Part shown: one piece after another, positions 1 to 7,574 of the stretch | How the letters are laid out: each line of letters starts with the position of its first letter | Position numbering within the stretch: the first letter of the stretch is position 1 | Source of the DNA: Eudoraea sp. | GTDB lineage: Bacteria; Bacteroidota; Bacteroidia; Flavobacteriales; Flavobacteriaceae | DNA: 10,539 nucleotides | Reading direction: 5' to 3' | NCBI GenBank assembly: GCA_013042925.1 | Contig: JABDPH010000014.1 | Location: forward strand, 1-10,539 | Made by a program: the position numbers and the translations under genes | The notes under the pieces: generated by a model | What the model was told of the DNA's origin: nothing | Database searches by the model: none | The model's input: the letters and a program-made list of their open reading frames with translations, nothing else

Positions 1-6
1 TACTTT

Positions 7-1278
7 TTAAGATCGATCAAATAGTTCATATGCAGCTTTATTAAACATTTCACGATGGTCCGGATGGGCAATAGAAATTAAGGCCCTGGCCCTTTCATAT
101 AAATTTTTCCCAAAAAGGTTTACCACACCATACTCGGTAACTACATAGTGAACATGTGCCCTTGTGGTAGTAACTCCTGCACCTTCTTTGAGGGTAGGGG
201 TAATCTTGCTTATTCCTTTAGGCGTAGCTGAGGAAATAGCAAAAATTGGTTTTCCCCCTTCAGAAATGGTAGCACCCCTAATAAAATCCATTTGACCTCC
301 GACACCGGAAAAATGACGCTGTCCAATACTATCAGCGCATACCTGTCCGGTAAGGTCTATTTCAATAGCGCTGTTTATTGCAGTTACCTTGGGATTTCTT
401 GCAATTAAATTGGTATCATTTGTATAAGCCGCTTCTTTAAAATGCACCAATGGGTTATCATCTACAAAATTGTATAAATTTTTAGTCCCGGCGGCGAAAC
501 AAGTTACAATCTTATTAGTTTTTATCTCCTTTTCCTCTCCGGTTATAATACCTTTCTCAACCAGTGGAAGCAAACCATCAGAAAACATTTCTGTATGTAC
601 CCCTAATCTTTTATGATTGTGTAAATTGGTTAAAACAGCATTGGGAATATTTCCTATACCCAATTGCAAAGTAGCGCCATCTTCAATAAGACTGGCAACA
701 TTTTTACCTATTTCGTGCTCTAAATCCGTTATTTGGGTAATTGGTGCAACATGGATAGGCTCGTCTACCTCTATGGCCAGATCAATACGGTCTTTATGAA
801 TAATACCATCTCCATGAGTTCTTGGCACCTGAGGATTAACCTGGGCAATTACTTTCTTAGCAGTTTGTATTGCAGGAATAGCAATATCTACAGATACACC
901 TAAAGAACAATACCCATGACTGTCCGGTGGAGATACCTGAACAACGGCTACATCAAGGGGTAAAATATTGCGCCTGAACAGAAAATGGATTTCACTAAGA
1001 AAAATAGGGATATAATCACCTTTATTTGTGTTCACTGCTTTTCTTACATTTCCTCCAACAAAACAACTATTTATATTAAAGGCCTGATTATAGGGAGGGA
1101 TTGCATATTTAACTTCTCCTTCAGTATGAATTGATATGATCTCTACTTCCTCTAGTTCCTCATACCTTTCACAAATGCTATTTATTAATGTATTAGGAGT
1201 CATAGCAGCTCCCTGTAAGAATATCCGATCACCCGAATTAACAATGGAAGCAGCTTCTTCTGCAGTAACAATTTTCAT
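7..1278 (-). CDS. Acetyl-CoA hydrolase / CoA-transferase family protein
   Basis: A complete 423-residue protein of the acetyl-CoA hydrolase/4-hydroxybutyrate CoA-transferase family (Cat2/AbfT/Ach1-like), cytosolic. Such enzymes move CoA between acyl-CoA and a carboxylate such as acetate, or hydrolyse acyl-CoA, through a glutamyl-CoA intermediate. Visible marks are a glycine-rich GIGNIPNAV segment at 207-215, HTEMFSDG at 228-235 whose Glu230 aligns with the catalytic glutamate of the family, and SGVGGQMDFIRGA at 324-336. The length is normal for the family and both ends are intact; the TAA stop lies 6 bases from the window edge. The ATG follows an A-rich leader. The gene is co-oriented with the cbb3 cluster, 51 bases behind the SafE-like gene, so it may be read through or have its own promoter; I found no clean one. 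The family is clear, but the substrate (acetate, succinate, butyrate or 4-hydroxybutyrate) cannot be read from the sequence. Confidence 0.9.
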   Translation of the reverse strand: MKIVTAEEAASIVNSGDRIFLQGAAMTPNTLINSICERYEELEEVEIISIHTEGEVKYAIPPYNQAFNINSCFVGGNVRKAVNTNKGDYIPIFLSEIHFLFRRNILPLDVAVVQVSPPDSHGYCSLGVSVDIAIPAIQTAKKVIAQVNPQVPRTHGDGIIHKDRIDLAIEVDEPIHVAPITQITDLEHEIGKNVASLIEDGATLQLGIGNIPNAVLTNLHNHKRLGVHTEMFSDGLLPLVEKGIITGEEKEIKTNKIVTCFAAGTKNLYNFVDDNPLVHFKEAAYTNDTNLIARNPKVTAINSAIEIDLTGQVCADSIGQRHFSGVGGQMDFIRGATISEGGKPIFAISSATPKGISKITPTLKEGAGVTTTRAHVHYVVTEYGVVNLFGKNLYERARALISIAHPDHREMFNKAAYELFDRS

Positions 1279-1329
1279 GTTTATTTTTTTATAGGATTTA
1301 TAATTTGCCTCATTAAAATATGATTAAGG

Positions 1330-2031
1330 CTAATGACATTCTAATTCTGTGCTAACCACCTCAGTCATTTGCTTCGGAGATACATATGGTATTCCTAAAC
1401 CCATTCCTCTCAAAATAAAAAGTACCCCGATAATAACTACAAAAACCGGTATTAATTTTCGTATTCGCTGTTTGGCAGAATCCTTTAATATTCCACTCAG
1501 GTAAACTGCTGTTGTCATCAAAGGAACTGTTCCTAAACCAAACAAGATCATATACAATGAACCTTCAGCAGCTGTGCCCATGGCAATGGCACCCAGCAGG
1601 GCTATATAAACCAATCCGCAAGGCAAAAATCCATTTAGAAAGCCAATAGTGAGAAATGTATCTGCTGTTTTCTTCTTCAGTGCTTTACCTAAATTATTTT
1701 TAATTTTCCCAACAACCCTGTATAGCGGTTTGGAAAGGCCAAGTCTGCTCATATACTTGTAAGGTATTATTACAGCCAAAATCATTATAACACCAATTAA
1801 AATAGATAGCTTTTGCTGTATACCAAAGATGAATAGTCCCTTGCCTAATAGCCCAAATAATAAACCAATAATACCATAGGCCATTAGTCTTCCAAAATGG
1901 TAAATGAAAATCTGACCTGCTTTTTTATACTTATTATTCTGACTTACAGGCAGTATAAATGCAATGGGGCCACACATGCCTATGCAGTGCAAACTTCCCA
2001 TAAGACCTAATATTAAAGCAGATAATAACAT
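1330..2031 (-). CDS. SafE/DsbD_2-like integral membrane protein of the cbb3 assembly cluster
   Basis: A 233-residue inner-membrane protein with about six hydrophobic segments, of the sulfite exporter TauE/SafE (COG2836) or DsbD_2-type group. The first helix holds SLHCIGMCGP (13-22, Cys16 and Cys20) and a central helix holds FLPCGLVY (135-142, Cys138). This resembles the cysteine placement in DsbD/CcdA thiol-reductant transporters, with a cysteine in helix 1 and another in a later helix. A basic loop (about 91-122) separates the two halves. The C-terminus ends in Glu-Cys-His. The ATG lies 6 bases after the ccoH stop, which fixes the start and shows co-transcription. Related genes are known near ccoGHIS clusters in other phyla, so a role in copper or thiol handling for oxidase maturation is inferred from context. 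Despite the family name, sulfite export is not supported by anything here. Confidence 0.85.
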   Translation of the reverse strand: MLLSALILGLMGSLHCIGMCGPIAFILPVSQNNKYKKAGQIFIYHFGRLMAYGIIGLLFGLLGKGLFIFGIQQKLSILIGVIMILAVIIPYKYMSRLGLSKPLYRVVGKIKNNLGKALKKKTADTFLTIGFLNGFLPCGLVYIALLGAIAMGTAAEGSLYMILFGLGTVPLMTTAVYLSGILKDSAKQRIRKLIPVFVVIIGVLFILRGMGLGIPYVSPKQMTEVVSTELECH

Positions 2032-2037
2032 AAATAA

Positions 2038-2484
2038 TTAATAGGTGATACTCTTTTTTATCAAGTGCTCTTTACCCTGATAATTCCAATATATTTTTAT
2101 GTCCCAGCGACCATCCAACAAACGTTTGTCAGGTATGAGCAAATGTTTATTGGATAAACTTATAGGAAAGTCAAAATCCAAGTGTTTATTGGATGGTCTA
2201 TATAGGGACACTTTACCTTCTATTTCTTTATAATTCATTTTTGGAGGAAATGTAACGGCTAACCCATTTTTATTTTTAACAAAACTGAATTGGGAGGCAT
2301 AATCTTTGGCATTAGACAGTGCATCAATCTCTTTCTGATAGGCCAGTTCTTCCTTATAATACTCCTCGGTGACCAAATCATGATTTGCACTATTACCTGT
2401 GCTTGCCAGTATTACGAAATAAAGGATAAACGCAATAAATGCAACAAATGCTAAAACTATTCCTGTTCCCCAATTAAACTTCAT
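2038..2484 (-). CDS. ccoH: CcoH/FixH cbb3 oxidase assembly protein
   Basis: A 148-residue FixH-family protein. It has one N-terminal membrane anchor (about 8-27) and then a periplasmic domain. The motif DLVTEEYYKEELAYQ (37-50 region) is the FixH hallmark, and the end carries the usual GRWDIKIYW strand (125-133). In proteobacteria CcoH is needed for cbb3 oxidase stability and assembly and interacts with CcoP. It sits 28 bases after ccoG and 6 bases before the SafE-like gene, the usual ccoG-ccoH order. The length is normal. Sequence conservation in this family is low outside the anchor and the Tyr/Glu-rich motif, but the motif and context agree. Confidence 0.92.
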   Translation of the reverse strand: MKFNWGTGIVLAFVAFIAFILYFVILASTGNSANHDLVTEEYYKEELAYQKEIDALSNAKDYASQFSFVKNKNGLAVTFPPKMNYKEIEGKVSLYRPSNKHLDFDFPISLSNKHLLIPDKRLLDGRWDIKIYWNYQGKEHLIKKSITY

Positions 2485-2512
2485 ACTTTTTATTTCATAT
2501 TAATGAATACTG

Positions 2513-3922
2513 CTAATTATAACTTCTTGGTGCCAGGAACCTTGCCGTAGTAGTTTCAATTAATTCTTCCCCGCTATATACACCAATCTTCAGTTTGTCT
2601 TTATCGCCACTAAGGACCGAATTATTTATTTCAATAAACAAGGTGCCTTCTGCCAATTGCTGCGCGGGAACCTCAAAACTACGATGTGACACCAAATCAA
2701 TTTTACCTTCATGTGAGAGAAGTTTAAAACTTACATCATCAATGTCTTTAGATGTTTTATTGATTAGCTTGTACGTGTACACATTACTAATCATATTGCC
2801 TTCTTTATGTTCATAGAGTTGTCCTGGAAGTCTTAAAATATTAGCTTCAAGATCATTTCTTAAGAAAAGCATGCCAATGAATACTCCAATTAAAATTACA
2901 AGTACTGCAGAATAGCCTTTTAATCTGGGATTGAATGTAAATTTTGCCTTTCGTTCAATATTATCCTCACTGGCATAACGAATAAGACCTTTTGGAAGAT
3001 TTATTTTTTCCATAATGGTGTCACATTCATCTATACAAGCTGTACAATTTACGCATTCCATTTGGGTGCCATTTCTGATATCAATACCTGTTGGACATAC
3101 ATTCACACATTGAAAGCAGTCTATACAATCGCCATGACCCAGTGCTTGCCGATCTTCATTTTTTCGAAATTTTTTACGACCATTTTCGGCTTCGCCGCGT
3201 TTGTGGTCATAGGCTACTACTATGGATTTATTGTCTAATAATACACCTTGCATTCTTCCATAGGGACAGGCTATAATACAGACCTGCTCTCTGAACCATG
3301 CAAAAACAAAATAAAATACACCCGTGAAAATTAGAAGGGACACCAATGTACTTACATGAGCCAGGGGTCCATCAGTGATGTATTGGAATAATTTGTCGCT
3401 TCCAATAAGATAGGCCAGGAAGACATTTGCGATTAAAAAGGATATTACAAAGAAGACAAACCATTTAAGTAGTCGTTTCCGTATTTTTTCTGCATTCCAG
3501 GGCTGTTTATCCAAACGGATCTGGGCACCGCGATCACCGTCTATCCAGTATTCAATTCGCCTGAAGACCATTTCCATAAAAATTGTTTGCGGGCACATCC
3601 ACCCACAAAAAATACGACCAAAGGCAACGGTAAAAAGTGCAATAAAAATTACCCCTATGATCATGGAAATAACAAAAAGATGAAAATCCTGTGGCCAGAA
3701 AGGAAATCCAAAAATATTGAACCGACGTTCCAAAACATTAAACATCAGGAACTGGTTTCCATTTATCTTAATAAATGGAGAAGCAAATAAGAAAATCAAT
3801 AATCCGTAGCTAACCCATTTTCGATATTTATAATACCTGCCACTAGGCTTCTTTGGGAATATCCAGGCCCGCTTTCCTTCTTGATCAATGGTCCCAATAC
3901 TATCCCTAAAATTCTCTTCCAT
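2513..3922 (-). CDS. ccoG: CcoG/FixG membrane ferredoxin-type cbb3 assembly protein (Cu reductase family)
   Basis: A 469-residue polytopic iron-sulfur protein, full length for the family. In Rhodobacter CcoG has been described as a Cu(II) reductase that provides Cu(I) for the oxidase. Hydrophobic segments lie near 36-52, 83-103, 155-172, 192-209 and 337-354. Visible motifs are FCGWMCPQ (Cys106, Cys110), CIIACPYGR (Cys215, Cys219), and two ferredoxin-like [4Fe-4S] sets: Cys266, 269, 272, 276-Pro, and Cys290, 293, 296, 300. After the last helix, residues about 365-469 form the periplasmic Ig-like FixG C-terminal domain. The start ATG lies 40 bases after the ccoP stop, behind an A-rich leader. 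All 12 expected cysteines are present, so the protein should be functional. Confidence 0.96.
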   Translation of the reverse strand: MEENFRDSIGTIDQEGKRAWIFPKKPSGRYYKYRKWVSYGLLIFLFASPFIKINGNQFLMFNVLERRFNIFGFPFWPQDFHLFVISMIIGVIFIALFTVAFGRIFCGWMCPQTIFMEMVFRRIEYWIDGDRGAQIRLDKQPWNAEKIRKRLLKWFVFFVISFLIANVFLAYLIGSDKLFQYITDGPLAHVSTLVSLLIFTGVFYFVFAWFREQVCIIACPYGRMQGVLLDNKSIVVAYDHKRGEAENGRKKFRKNEDRQALGHGDCIDCFQCVNVCPTGIDIRNGTQMECVNCTACIDECDTIMEKINLPKGLIRYASEDNIERKAKFTFNPRLKGYSAVLVILIGVFIGMLFLRNDLEANILRLPGQLYEHKEGNMISNVYTYKLINKTSKDIDDVSFKLLSHEGKIDLVSHRSFEVPAQQLAEGTLFIEINNSVLSGDKDKLKIGVYSGEELIETTTARFLAPRSYN

Positions 3923-3962
3923 AGCTTTTTTCAGTTCAAAGCAATTAAGCAGAAATGAACTA

Positions 3963-4919
3963 TTAATTCATAACAACCGTAGTAGAATCGCTCTCTTGTA
4001 CCGGTGTTGCTTGTTCCTCAGGTGAAACTTCCTGATTTGGTGCATTTTCGTCTACCCATAGATCTCCTTCAGCTGCTTTAGGATTGGCAGGTGTTGTTCC
4101 CTGGAAAGTTAGTAAATAGCTTGAAACCTGTGCCATTTCCAGTGGTTTCAGGGTTTGTTTCCATGGCACCATTCCTTTGCCGGCTCGTCCACCTTCAGAA
4201 ATGGTATTAAAGACATTTTTAATTCCTCCTCCTAAAATCCAATATTCATCTGTAAGATTAGGTCCTATTCCTCCGCCACCGTCTGCCATATGGCATACCA
4301 CACAATTGGTTTCAAAAATTGATTTTCCTGCACTAATATCTGAGGCTTCGGTTAAGAGTTCAACAGTATTTACATCTACCAAATCCTTGGCGGTTTTTTT
4401 GTAAGCTTCAATTTCTGCCTGAGCTGCGGCTACCTCAAGTTCATATTCCAAATCCTGGTCATAATCACCATAAATTTCGAATCTAATCAGGTAAATAACA
4501 CCAAAAATAATGGTAACATAAAAAAGGTAAACCCACCATGGCGGTAGCTTGTTGTCAAGCTCTTTTATACCATCATAGTTGTGGTCCAGAATGATTTCGC
4601 CTTCCACTTCTATGGGTTTAGTGCCTAAAAGTCTTTTGTACATCTTCTTACCCCAACTCCATTCCCATTGTTTGGATTTGGATTCCAAGTACCTTTCTTT
4701 ACCTTCTTCAGAAAGTGTTTGAAACATTACATTTTCTATAGACTTTAAAATAAGTTCAATTGCAACAAGGATCAGCAACACCATCAATAAAAAGAACTGT
4801 GTTATGGGATACTCAATAAATGCGGGTTTTTCTCCTGAGTCAATAAAGTATTCCATCAATCCAAAGATGATAAAGAATATTACGGGGATTCTGATCCACC
4901 AGGGTGACATATTTTTCAT
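3963..4919 (-). CDS. ccoP: CcoP/FixP cytochrome c subunit of cbb3 oxidase, one haem, extra N-terminal helices
   Basis: The membrane-anchored cytochrome c subunit, 318 residues. A FixP_N segment (DGIKELDNKLPPWWVYLF, 116-133) leads into a helix at about 128-146. This is preceded by a two-helix extension (about 8-27 and 40-58) and a charged stretch not found in standard proteobacterial CcoP. After a coiled, Glu/Ala-rich linker (153-178) comes one class I cytochrome c domain: CVVCH at 206-210, GPNLTD at 219-224, and Met250 in GKGMVPW as the likely axial ligand. Only one CXXCH is present, whereas proteobacterial CcoP usually has two. The tail (about 275-318) is Pro/Glu/Ser/Thr-rich and probably disordered. 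The ATG overlaps the ccoQ stop by 4 bases (ATGA), which argues for translational coupling. Confidence 0.93.
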   Translation of the reverse strand: MKNMSPWWIRIPVIFFIIFGLMEYFIDSGEKPAFIEYPITQFFLLMVLLILVAIELILKSIENVMFQTLSEEGKERYLESKSKQWEWSWGKKMYKRLLGTKPIEVEGEIILDHNYDGIKELDNKLPPWWVYLFYVTIIFGVIYLIRFEIYGDYDQDLEYELEVAAAQAEIEAYKKTAKDLVDVNTVELLTEASDISAGKSIFETNCVVCHMADGGGGIGPNLTDEYWILGGGIKNVFNTISEGGRAGKGMVPWKQTLKPLEMAQVSSYLLTFQGTTPANPKAAEGDLWVDENAPNQEVSPEEQATPVQESDSTTVVMN

Positions 4920-5107
4920 AGTTCTTGTTGTTTTGGTTGATTATCTTCTAATGGTATTTCACTAACTTCCTTGATATGTTCTTTTGAAGCGGTAAATACC
5001 CACCAAAAAAGAATGGCAAAAAATACAAAGAAGATAAGCAGTGATATCATGGGATAGGTGGCAATACCTTCCATACTTTCCATGTGATTTTTTATGAATT
5101 TTAGCAT
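4916..5107 (-). CDS. ccoQ: CcoQ/FixQ-like small subunit of cbb3 oxidase
   Basis: A 63-residue protein with one transmembrane helix (about 19-40, containing FFVFFAILFWWVF) and a charged C-terminal tail. Small single-helix proteins between ccoO and ccoP are CcoQ, which stabilises the oxidase complex in other bacteria. The sequence is too short and variable for a firm family call alone, so the name rests on its size, topology and place. The first ATG lies 3 bases after the ccoNO stop, and the gene overlaps ccoP by 4 bases. Internal ATGs (Met9, Met12) are possible alternatives but would leave a longer gap. Confidence 0.85.
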   Translation of the reverse strand: MLKFIKNHMESMEGIATYPMISLLIFFVFFAILFWWVFTASKEHIKEVSEIPLEDNQPKQQEL

Positions 5108-5110
5108 GAT

Positions 5111-7312
5111 CTACTTGTTTTCTGACAATAATTCGTCGGTTTCCTTAACTTTTATATCTGTACCTAAGCGCTGTAAATAAGCGATTAGTGAAACGATCTC
5201 ACGATCGCGCATTTCCACAAATTCCAATCCGTTGTCAGCTGCATATTTCTTATCGGCTTCATAAGATTTCACAAAATCGGGATCTTCATAAAGGTTTTCT
5301 TCTATTTGAATGGATTGTTCTTCCATAGAAGCATCGGCATTAGCAATATCCTCTTCTGTATAAGGGACACCAAGGCTAACCATAGCCTCCATTTTGCCTT
5401 TTATACCACTACGATCATGTTTGTTGCGAACCATCCACTGATATGCCGGCATAATAGAACCTGATGAGGTACTTTGCGGGTCATACATATGGTTAAAGTG
5501 CCAACTATCTGAATATTTGCCACCAACCCGTAATAAATCGGGTCCGGTTCGTTTACTACCCCAAAGGAATGGGTGATCATAAACAAACTCCCCGGCTTTG
5601 GCGTATTCACCATAGCGCTCCACTTCACTTCTGAATGGACGAATCATCTGGGAATGACAACCCACACAACCTTCTCGTATGTAAAGATCTCTTCCCTCCA
5701 ATTCTAAAGGTGTATATGGTTTTACACTTGTAATAGTTGGGATATTAGACTTTACAAGAATGGTTGGTACAATCTGGACAATCCCTCCGATAAGAATCGC
5801 AATAGTAGCATATATCGTTAATTTAATAGGTTTACGTTCCAACCAGGTGTGGTAAGTTTCTCCTGCAGTTCTTCTTTTGGAAACGCGTGTTAAAGCAGCT
5901 GCCTCCGCAAGCTCATCTTCCACTTTGCTGCCAGAGCGAACCGTAGCTACAATGTTGTATAACATAACAACAAACCCAACAATATACAGGGTACCGCCTA
6001 TGGCGCGCATCCAGTACATAGGAATAATTTCATTTACGGTTTCCAGAAAGTTACCATAAACCAATGATCCATCCGGATTAAAATCTTTCCACATTAAAGC
6101 TTGGGTAAATCCTGCCACATACATGGGTAAGGCATATAAAATGATCCCCAATGTGCCTATCCAAAAGTGGAAATTAGCCATTGGTGTAGAATGCAACCTG
6201 GTCTTAAACATTTTCGGAACCAGCCAGTAAATCATACCAAAGGCAAGAAAACCATTCCATGCCAGGGCACCTACATGGACGTGTGCAATAATCCAATCAC
6301 TAAAATGCGCAATGGCATTTACATTTTTCAAGGATAACATTGGGCCTTCAAAAGTAGCCATCCCGTATCCTGTAATTGCTACTACCATAAATTTAAGAGT
6401 AGGATCTGTACGAACTTTATCCCAGGCTCCTCTAAGCGTTAATAACCCATTTATCATACCACCCCATGAAGGAGCAATTAACATCACTGAAAATGCAACA
6501 CCTAAATTTTGCGCCCAATCTGGTAAAGCGGAATACAATAAATGATGAGGTCCGGCCCAGATGTAAATAAAAATAAGGGACCAGAAATGCACTATGGAAA
6601 GTCTGTATGAATATACCGGCCTGTTGGCAGCTTTAGGAACAAAATAATACATCAATCCTAAAAAAGGTGTCGTGAGGAAGAATGCCACTGCATTATGCCC
6701 ATACCACCATTGTACAAGGGCATCCTGAACTCCCGCATATACGGAATAGCTTTTTAACGCACTCACCGGTAATTCCAAACTATTAAATATATGAAGAACA
6801 GCTACTGTTACGAATGTAGCCAGATAGAACCAAATGGCTACATAGAGATGACGTTGTCTTCTTTTTAACATTGTTCCAATAAGGTTCCATCCAAATGCTA
6901 CCCATACCAGTGCAATTGCAATATCAATAGGCCACTCCAGTTCAGCATATTCTTTAGATGTAGTTATTCCCAATGGAAGGGTAATAGCCGCCGCCACTAT
7001 GATCGTTTGCCACCCCCAGAAGTTAAAATTACTCAGGAAATCACTGAACATACGGGCTTTTAGCAAACGCTGGGTGGAGTAATAAACCCCGGCAAAGATG
7101 GCGTTCCCCACAAATGCAAAGATTACAGCATTGGTGTGCAATGGGCGGAGTCGTCCAAAGCTAAGAAACGATATCCCATCTGTTATATTAGGGAATAGAA
7201 ACATAAATGCCAGTAGTAACCCTACCAGCATACCAATGATTCCCCAGAACAAGGTGGCGTAGAGGAATTTTTTTACGATTTTGTTATCGTAATAGAACTG
7301 TTGTACTTCCAT
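5111..7312 (-). CDS. ccoNO: Fused CcoN-CcoO: catalytic subunit plus monohaem cytochrome c subunit of cbb3 oxidase
   Basis: A 733-residue fusion that reduces O2 to water and pumps protons in the inner membrane. The CcoN part (about 1-455) has 12 helices. His59 and His346 match the low-spin haem b ligands, His344 the haem b3 ligand, and His206, His256 and His257 the CuB ligands. Tyr250 matches the cross-linked catalytic tyrosine, and Glu322 is also conserved; these sit one position before the Pseudomonas stutzeri numbers as I recall them. A basic linker (about 456-496, probably cytoplasmic) leads to a helix at about 498-519 and the CcoO part. That part holds ELEGRDLYIREGCVGCHSQ (CXXCH at 549-553) and the likely axial Met621 in GSIMPAY. 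An acidic stretch near 663-698 is extra relative to proteobacterial CcoO. The reading frame is unbroken. The start lies 2 bases after ccoS, and ccoQ follows after 3 bases. Confidence 0.97.
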   Translation of the reverse strand: MEVQQFYYDNKIVKKFLYATLFWGIIGMLVGLLLAFMFLFPNITDGISFLSFGRLRPLHTNAVIFAFVGNAIFAGVYYSTQRLLKARMFSDFLSNFNFWGWQTIIVAAAITLPLGITTSKEYAELEWPIDIAIALVWVAFGWNLIGTMLKRRQRHLYVAIWFYLATFVTVAVLHIFNSLELPVSALKSYSVYAGVQDALVQWWYGHNAVAFFLTTPFLGLMYYFVPKAANRPVYSYRLSIVHFWSLIFIYIWAGPHHLLYSALPDWAQNLGVAFSVMLIAPSWGGMINGLLTLRGAWDKVRTDPTLKFMVVAITGYGMATFEGPMLSLKNVNAIAHFSDWIIAHVHVGALAWNGFLAFGMIYWLVPKMFKTRLHSTPMANFHFWIGTLGIILYALPMYVAGFTQALMWKDFNPDGSLVYGNFLETVNEIIPMYWMRAIGGTLYIVGFVVMLYNIVATVRSGSKVEDELAEAAALTRVSKRRTAGETYHTWLERKPIKLTIYATIAILIGGIVQIVPTILVKSNIPTITSVKPYTPLELEGRDLYIREGCVGCHSQMIRPFRSEVERYGEYAKAGEFVYDHPFLWGSKRTGPDLLRVGGKYSDSWHFNHMYDPQSTSSGSIMPAYQWMVRNKHDRSGIKGKMEAMVSLGVPYTEEDIANADASMEEQSIQIEENLYEDPDFVKSYEADKKYAADNGLEFVEMRDREIVSLIAYLQRLGTDIKVKETDELLSENK

Positions 7313-7314
7313 AA

Positions 7315-7530
7315 TTACAATTTTTGCTTTTTATTTAGTTGGATTGATTTTTCGATTTTGGTATCAGAATTTTCGGCTTTAGTTTTAACTACTTCATCTT
7401 CAAATAACATTCTTACTGATGGAGTATACGAATCGTCGTACTGACCACTGCGAACAGAAATGATAAAAGCAGCAAAGAAAACCAGCGCTACCACAATACT
7501 TATTGTAAGCAATAAATAAATTACACTCAT
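7315..7530 (-). CDS. ccoS: CcoS cbb3 oxidase maturation protein
   Basis: A 71-residue CcoS-family protein. It has an N-terminal helix (about 3-25) followed by the hallmark SVRSGQYDDSYTPSVRMLFED region (25-45), which matches the family's SGQFDD...RILFDD pattern. A Lys-rich tail ends the protein. CcoS is needed for insertion of haem and copper into CcoN in Rhodobacter. It is the first gene after the 72-base gap that holds a palindrome and a possible promoter, and it lies only 2 bases before ccoNO, so it likely leads the structural operon. An AGGTAGG stretch just before the ATG could serve as a ribosome binding site. Confidence 0.95.
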   Translation of the reverse strand: MSVIYLLLTISIVVALVFFAAFIISVRSGQYDDSYTPSVRMLFEDEVVKTKAENSDTKIEKSIQLNKKQKL

Positions 7531-7549
7531 ACCTACCTGAATTCTGGCG

Positions 7550-7557
7550 TAAAACTA
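7550..7557 (-). promoter_or_regulatory. Possible -7 promoter element for ccoS-ccoNOQP
   Basis: Read on the minus strand, TAGTTTTA matches the Bacteroidetes -7 element TAnnTTTG at all but the last base. No TTTG-type -33 element sits at the right distance upstream; that place is taken by the palindrome and a T run. A start of transcription near 7543-7546 would put the palindrome centre at about -41 to -43, the position used by class II Crp/Fnr activators. The box is imperfect and AT-rich chance matches are common, so this is tentative. Confidence 0.4.
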
Positions 7558-7574
7558 CATTCCTCACCAATTTG

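Noticed and set aside
1279..1329. Possible promoter for the CoA-transferase gene
   Set aside because: Only AT-rich partial matches to TAnnTTTG, such as TATTTTAA, with no properly spaced -33 element.
1330..2031. Calling the SafE-like protein a sulfite exporter
   Set aside because: The family name is generic; the DsbD-like cysteines and cco operon context point to oxidase maturation instead, and there are no sulfur-metabolism neighbours.
2494..2507. Small inverted repeat TTCAT-ATTA-ATGAA between ccoG and ccoH
   Set aside because: Five mostly AT pairs, with no resemblance to the TGTCA palindromes; too weak to call.
3933..3961. Inverted repeat AGTTCA / TGAACT between ccoP and ccoG
   Set aside because: Six base pairs with a 17-base loop and no T run on either side; expected by chance in AT-rich DNA and not a terminator.
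5401..5628. A 75-codon open frame within the CcoO part of ccoNO, in another frame of the same strand
   Set aside because: The overlapping ccoNO frame contains the conserved CcoO motifs; the alternative has no family signature and is a by-product.
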